From: Anticarsia gemmatalis
Lineage: Eukaryota; Arthropoda; Insecta; Lepidoptera; Erebidae
Direction: 5' to 3'
NCBI RefSeq assembly: GCF_050436995.1
Contig: NC_134776.1
Location: 18,517,001-18,581,000, forward strand
Length of the DNA stretch: 64,000 nucleotides
The notes below the pieces were generated by a model. The model did not search any database, was not told the origin of the DNA, and saw only the letters and a program-made list of their open reading frames with translations. Each line of letters opens with the position of its first letter. Position 1 is the first letter of the stretch. Below, in pieces: positions 61,885 to 64,000 of the stretch. A program made the position numbers and the translations under genes.

Positions 61885-62160
61885 TTGTAATTCTTTTGCT
61901 TTTATCGTATAGATTGGCTAAAAATAAGCACTTTTTGCCCCTTGAGTTTTTTTGATCCGACCCACGGTTTGCCGACAAAATGGGTTTGAAGTTCTCTCGT
62001 TACTATAGGAAGCTGGACTTGACTCGACGAAAATTAAAATGTCTCAAAATGTTGCTGTTTTTGGTTTTTATCGTATAGATTGGCTAAAAATAAACACTTT
62101 TTATCCCTTGGAATTTTTTGATCAGATCAACCGTTCGCCGACAAAATCAAAATGAAAGTC
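61885..62160. repeat. Two diverged direct repeats, offset about 165 bp
   Basis: TTTTATCGTATAGATTGGCT followed by AAAAATAAGCACTTTTTGCC and TTTGCCGACAAAAT near 61901 recurs near 62067 as the same first block followed by AAAAATAAACACTTTTTATC and TTCGCCGACAAAAT. Confidence 0.65.
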
Positions 62161-62468
62161 CAAAAACGGAGTTAAGTTTAAAATCTTAGAAAATGAAGTC
62201 AAGATGACCTCAGATTTTCAAAATCAGTAAAACTGACATTCGCGAAATGAAGTCTACAAACGACTAAAATTCAATTACTTCCAGACTACATTATATGTAA
62301 TTCGTTATTGGAATCATGAGACAATATGTCAATACGATCAATTTCCTTTAATCCAAGACTTACTAAAGGCAGAAAAGAAAAGTCTGACTTAAAAGTTGAA
62401 ACGGCAGACTTAACTATGCAGAACAAGTCTAGCCGAAGCCTCTCAGCATCATTCAAACGATAGATACT

Positions 62469-62530
62469 ATTAATCGATGATATTAATCGATGATATTAAT
62501 CGATGATATTAATCGATGATATTAATCGAT
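62469..62530. repeat. 13-bp tandem repeat, about 4.8 copies
   Basis: The unit ATTAATCGATGAT is repeated without change until it ends in AATCGATAAC. Confidence 0.85.
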
Positions 62531-62856
62531 AACTAACTCCGTCATTTTCTAATAATTAACAACCAAAAATAACTTATATTTTATTGCTTATAAACGAAGA
62601 GCCCTAAATAGCATCTTTTTCTTTGCCAGGTTTTAGCTTATATATATGATCGCCACGATAAGTCTTTTATTTATTGATAAGTGTGTAAGGTCCTCATTTT
62701 TCTTAAATGAAAAGCGTAATTTTTCTATTTTTAGTTAACAAAAACCAAAGCGAACTACTACCCACGACTACATCGAATGTAAAATTTAATTCAGTCCCTT
62801 CAAAAAGGATTGCAGTAGGAAGCATAAATCAATACTGCCAGACAGCACCTGTACCT

Positions 62857-62945
62857 AACGCGGTGGTGTAGCGCAGAGGATGCAGCCTCCCTCACCTAGC
62901 CGGCTAGGTACCGAATCAAACGTTATATACCACAGTCAGGGGGTA
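62857..62945 (+). mobile_element. SINE head-like sequence
   Basis: GCGGTGGTGTAGCGCAGAGG resembles a tRNA-derived A box, and ACCGAATCAAACG resembles a weak B box 40-50 bases later. It has probably decayed and is followed by the GTCTAGAC repeats. Confidence 0.4.
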
Positions 62946-62984
62946 GGCAGGGAAGGGCGATCCCTCCACTATCGATTGTCCGCC

Positions 62985-63570
62985 ATGATGGTCTAGACGT
63001 ACTCTACCTGAATGTGTATAGTATAAATATACAGCAAGTCTGTATCCGGGGGTGAGTTAATTAATTTGTCGGAAGCTTTGTGCACGTCGGTAATATTCTG
63101 GTAGTACTTCAAACAAAATGTTATACATAAGTCGCTCCCCCTTTAGCCCCCACGTCTAGACATGTTCTATATGAATGCATAGATTTATCGAAGCCTCTGT
63201 TTCGGGTGGAAGTCCATTGATTTATCAACTCACGATGGAGTTTCAGAGGGCTGAGGGATGGTTTGATAATGCGTCGAATGGACCCCTACAGACATGTACA
63301 TTGTTGAGCGTAGTTTATGTATAAATAAATTTTCCGAAATACGTGCGCCCGTGGCGGCACCCTTTTGATGTGGTTTTAATTTGATCCCCTGTCTAGACAT
63401 GTCCTATACGAATGTATCTATTGAGTTATTCGGGTGGTAGTCAATTATATTAGTATTTCGCGTGTGTAGTTTTATTTACAAACCGCCTTTGAAAGAGTCT
63501 GTGATGAAAATTGTACATAGAGTATACTGCCCCCACACGTGGAGGCACCACGTCTAGACTTGTTCTGTCA
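62985..63570. repeat. Degenerate repeat marked by the palindrome GTCTAGAC
   Basis: GTCTAGAC or GTCTAGACT occurs at 62991, 63154, 63391 and 63552 (spacings 163, 237 and 161). Each is followed by related text, such as ATGTTCTATATGAATG, ATGTCCTATACGAATG or GTACTCTACCTGAATG, and several by a CGGGTGG-like block. Confidence 0.5.
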
Positions 63571-63881
63571 GCCTAAGTTGTGATTTCGGGAATATTAGAA
63601 TAGAATTGAGATAGATAGTCTAAATATTAAATTCATTAAAAAAATACGTATTTTTATTTAATTTTTCGTCGGGTTTAATCGGTCTATCTCTTGCAATTTA
63701 AAGTTGCTTAGATTTGAAATGACAATAAATTACTATCTTTATAATTTTATAAATGTAATTAACGGAGAAAAATCCTAAAATGAGATAAACCTTATACTTA
63801 TTACTATACGATACCATGTACGAACTAATAAAAGTTTAGTAAGGAATAGAGTCGTTAGCCTGTTTATAACTTAAATCAGAC

Positions 63882-64000
63882 TTGCCTCTGTGGCGCGGTC
63901 GGTAGTGAATCCGACTGACTGCCGATCATGAGATTTCGGGTTTGATACATGGGTCGTGCTAAGAAATATTGGCAACTACCTGCTTCTTCTACAGTTTATT
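63882..64000 (+). mobile_element. SINE, cut by the window edge
   Basis: CTGTGGCGCGGTCGGTAGTG is a typical A-box head of a lepidopteran tRNA-derived SINE. TTTCGGGTTTGATACATGGG is the B-box region. The body continues past 64000. Confidence 0.6.

Overview
The window looks like moth or butterfly (lepidopteran) nuclear DNA. It is AT-rich, its genes have short exons with GT..AG introns, and it carries many small non-autonomous transposons of lepidopteran type: tRNA-derived SINE heads, Helitron-like ends with TC..CTAGT, and palindromic MITEs. The species cannot be named from the sequence. No tRNA or rRNA gene, CRISPR array or viral gene was recognised.

Three protein genes can be reconstructed. (1) Positions 2-10567, plus strand: the 3' part of a gene for a giant, cysteine-free repeat protein (about 21.5 tandem units of 132 residues) ending in a cysteine-bearing tail. 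The long open frame stops inside a 5' splice site. A phase-matched second exon (10285-10567) gives the real C terminus. The repeats run off the left edge. I do not recognise a named family. (2) Positions 21758-28477, plus strand: a complete 11-exon RCC2 (TD-60 type RCC1-propeller) gene of 482 residues. (3) Positions 54013-59513, minus strand: 13 exons (1371 residues visible, 5' end missing) of Jarid2, the JmjN-ARID-JmjC-zinc-finger partner of Polycomb repressive complex 2. An upstream exon carries AQRKFAQ, the context of the JARID2 lysine methylated by PRC2.

The rest is intergenic or intronic. 10.7-21.2 kb holds scattered transposon relics, a 190-bp inverted repeat and one doubtful small ORF. 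28.5-32.0 kb is the 3' flank of RCC2 with a diverged tandem duplication that keeps a nearly identical 130-bp core. 32-54 kb is gene-poor; its main feature is a roughly 2.15-kb tandem duplication (40.5-44.2 kb) separated by a minisatellite of about 120 bp. 59.5-64 kb is upstream of the visible Jarid2 exons and holds SINEs, a MITE and short tandem repeats.

The three genes show no shared pathway. The two recognised ones are a mitotic/GTPase-linked propeller and a chromatin regulator. The most unusual object is the giant repeat gene, with its layered repeat organisation, mirror-image cysteine tail and triple in-frame splice acceptor.
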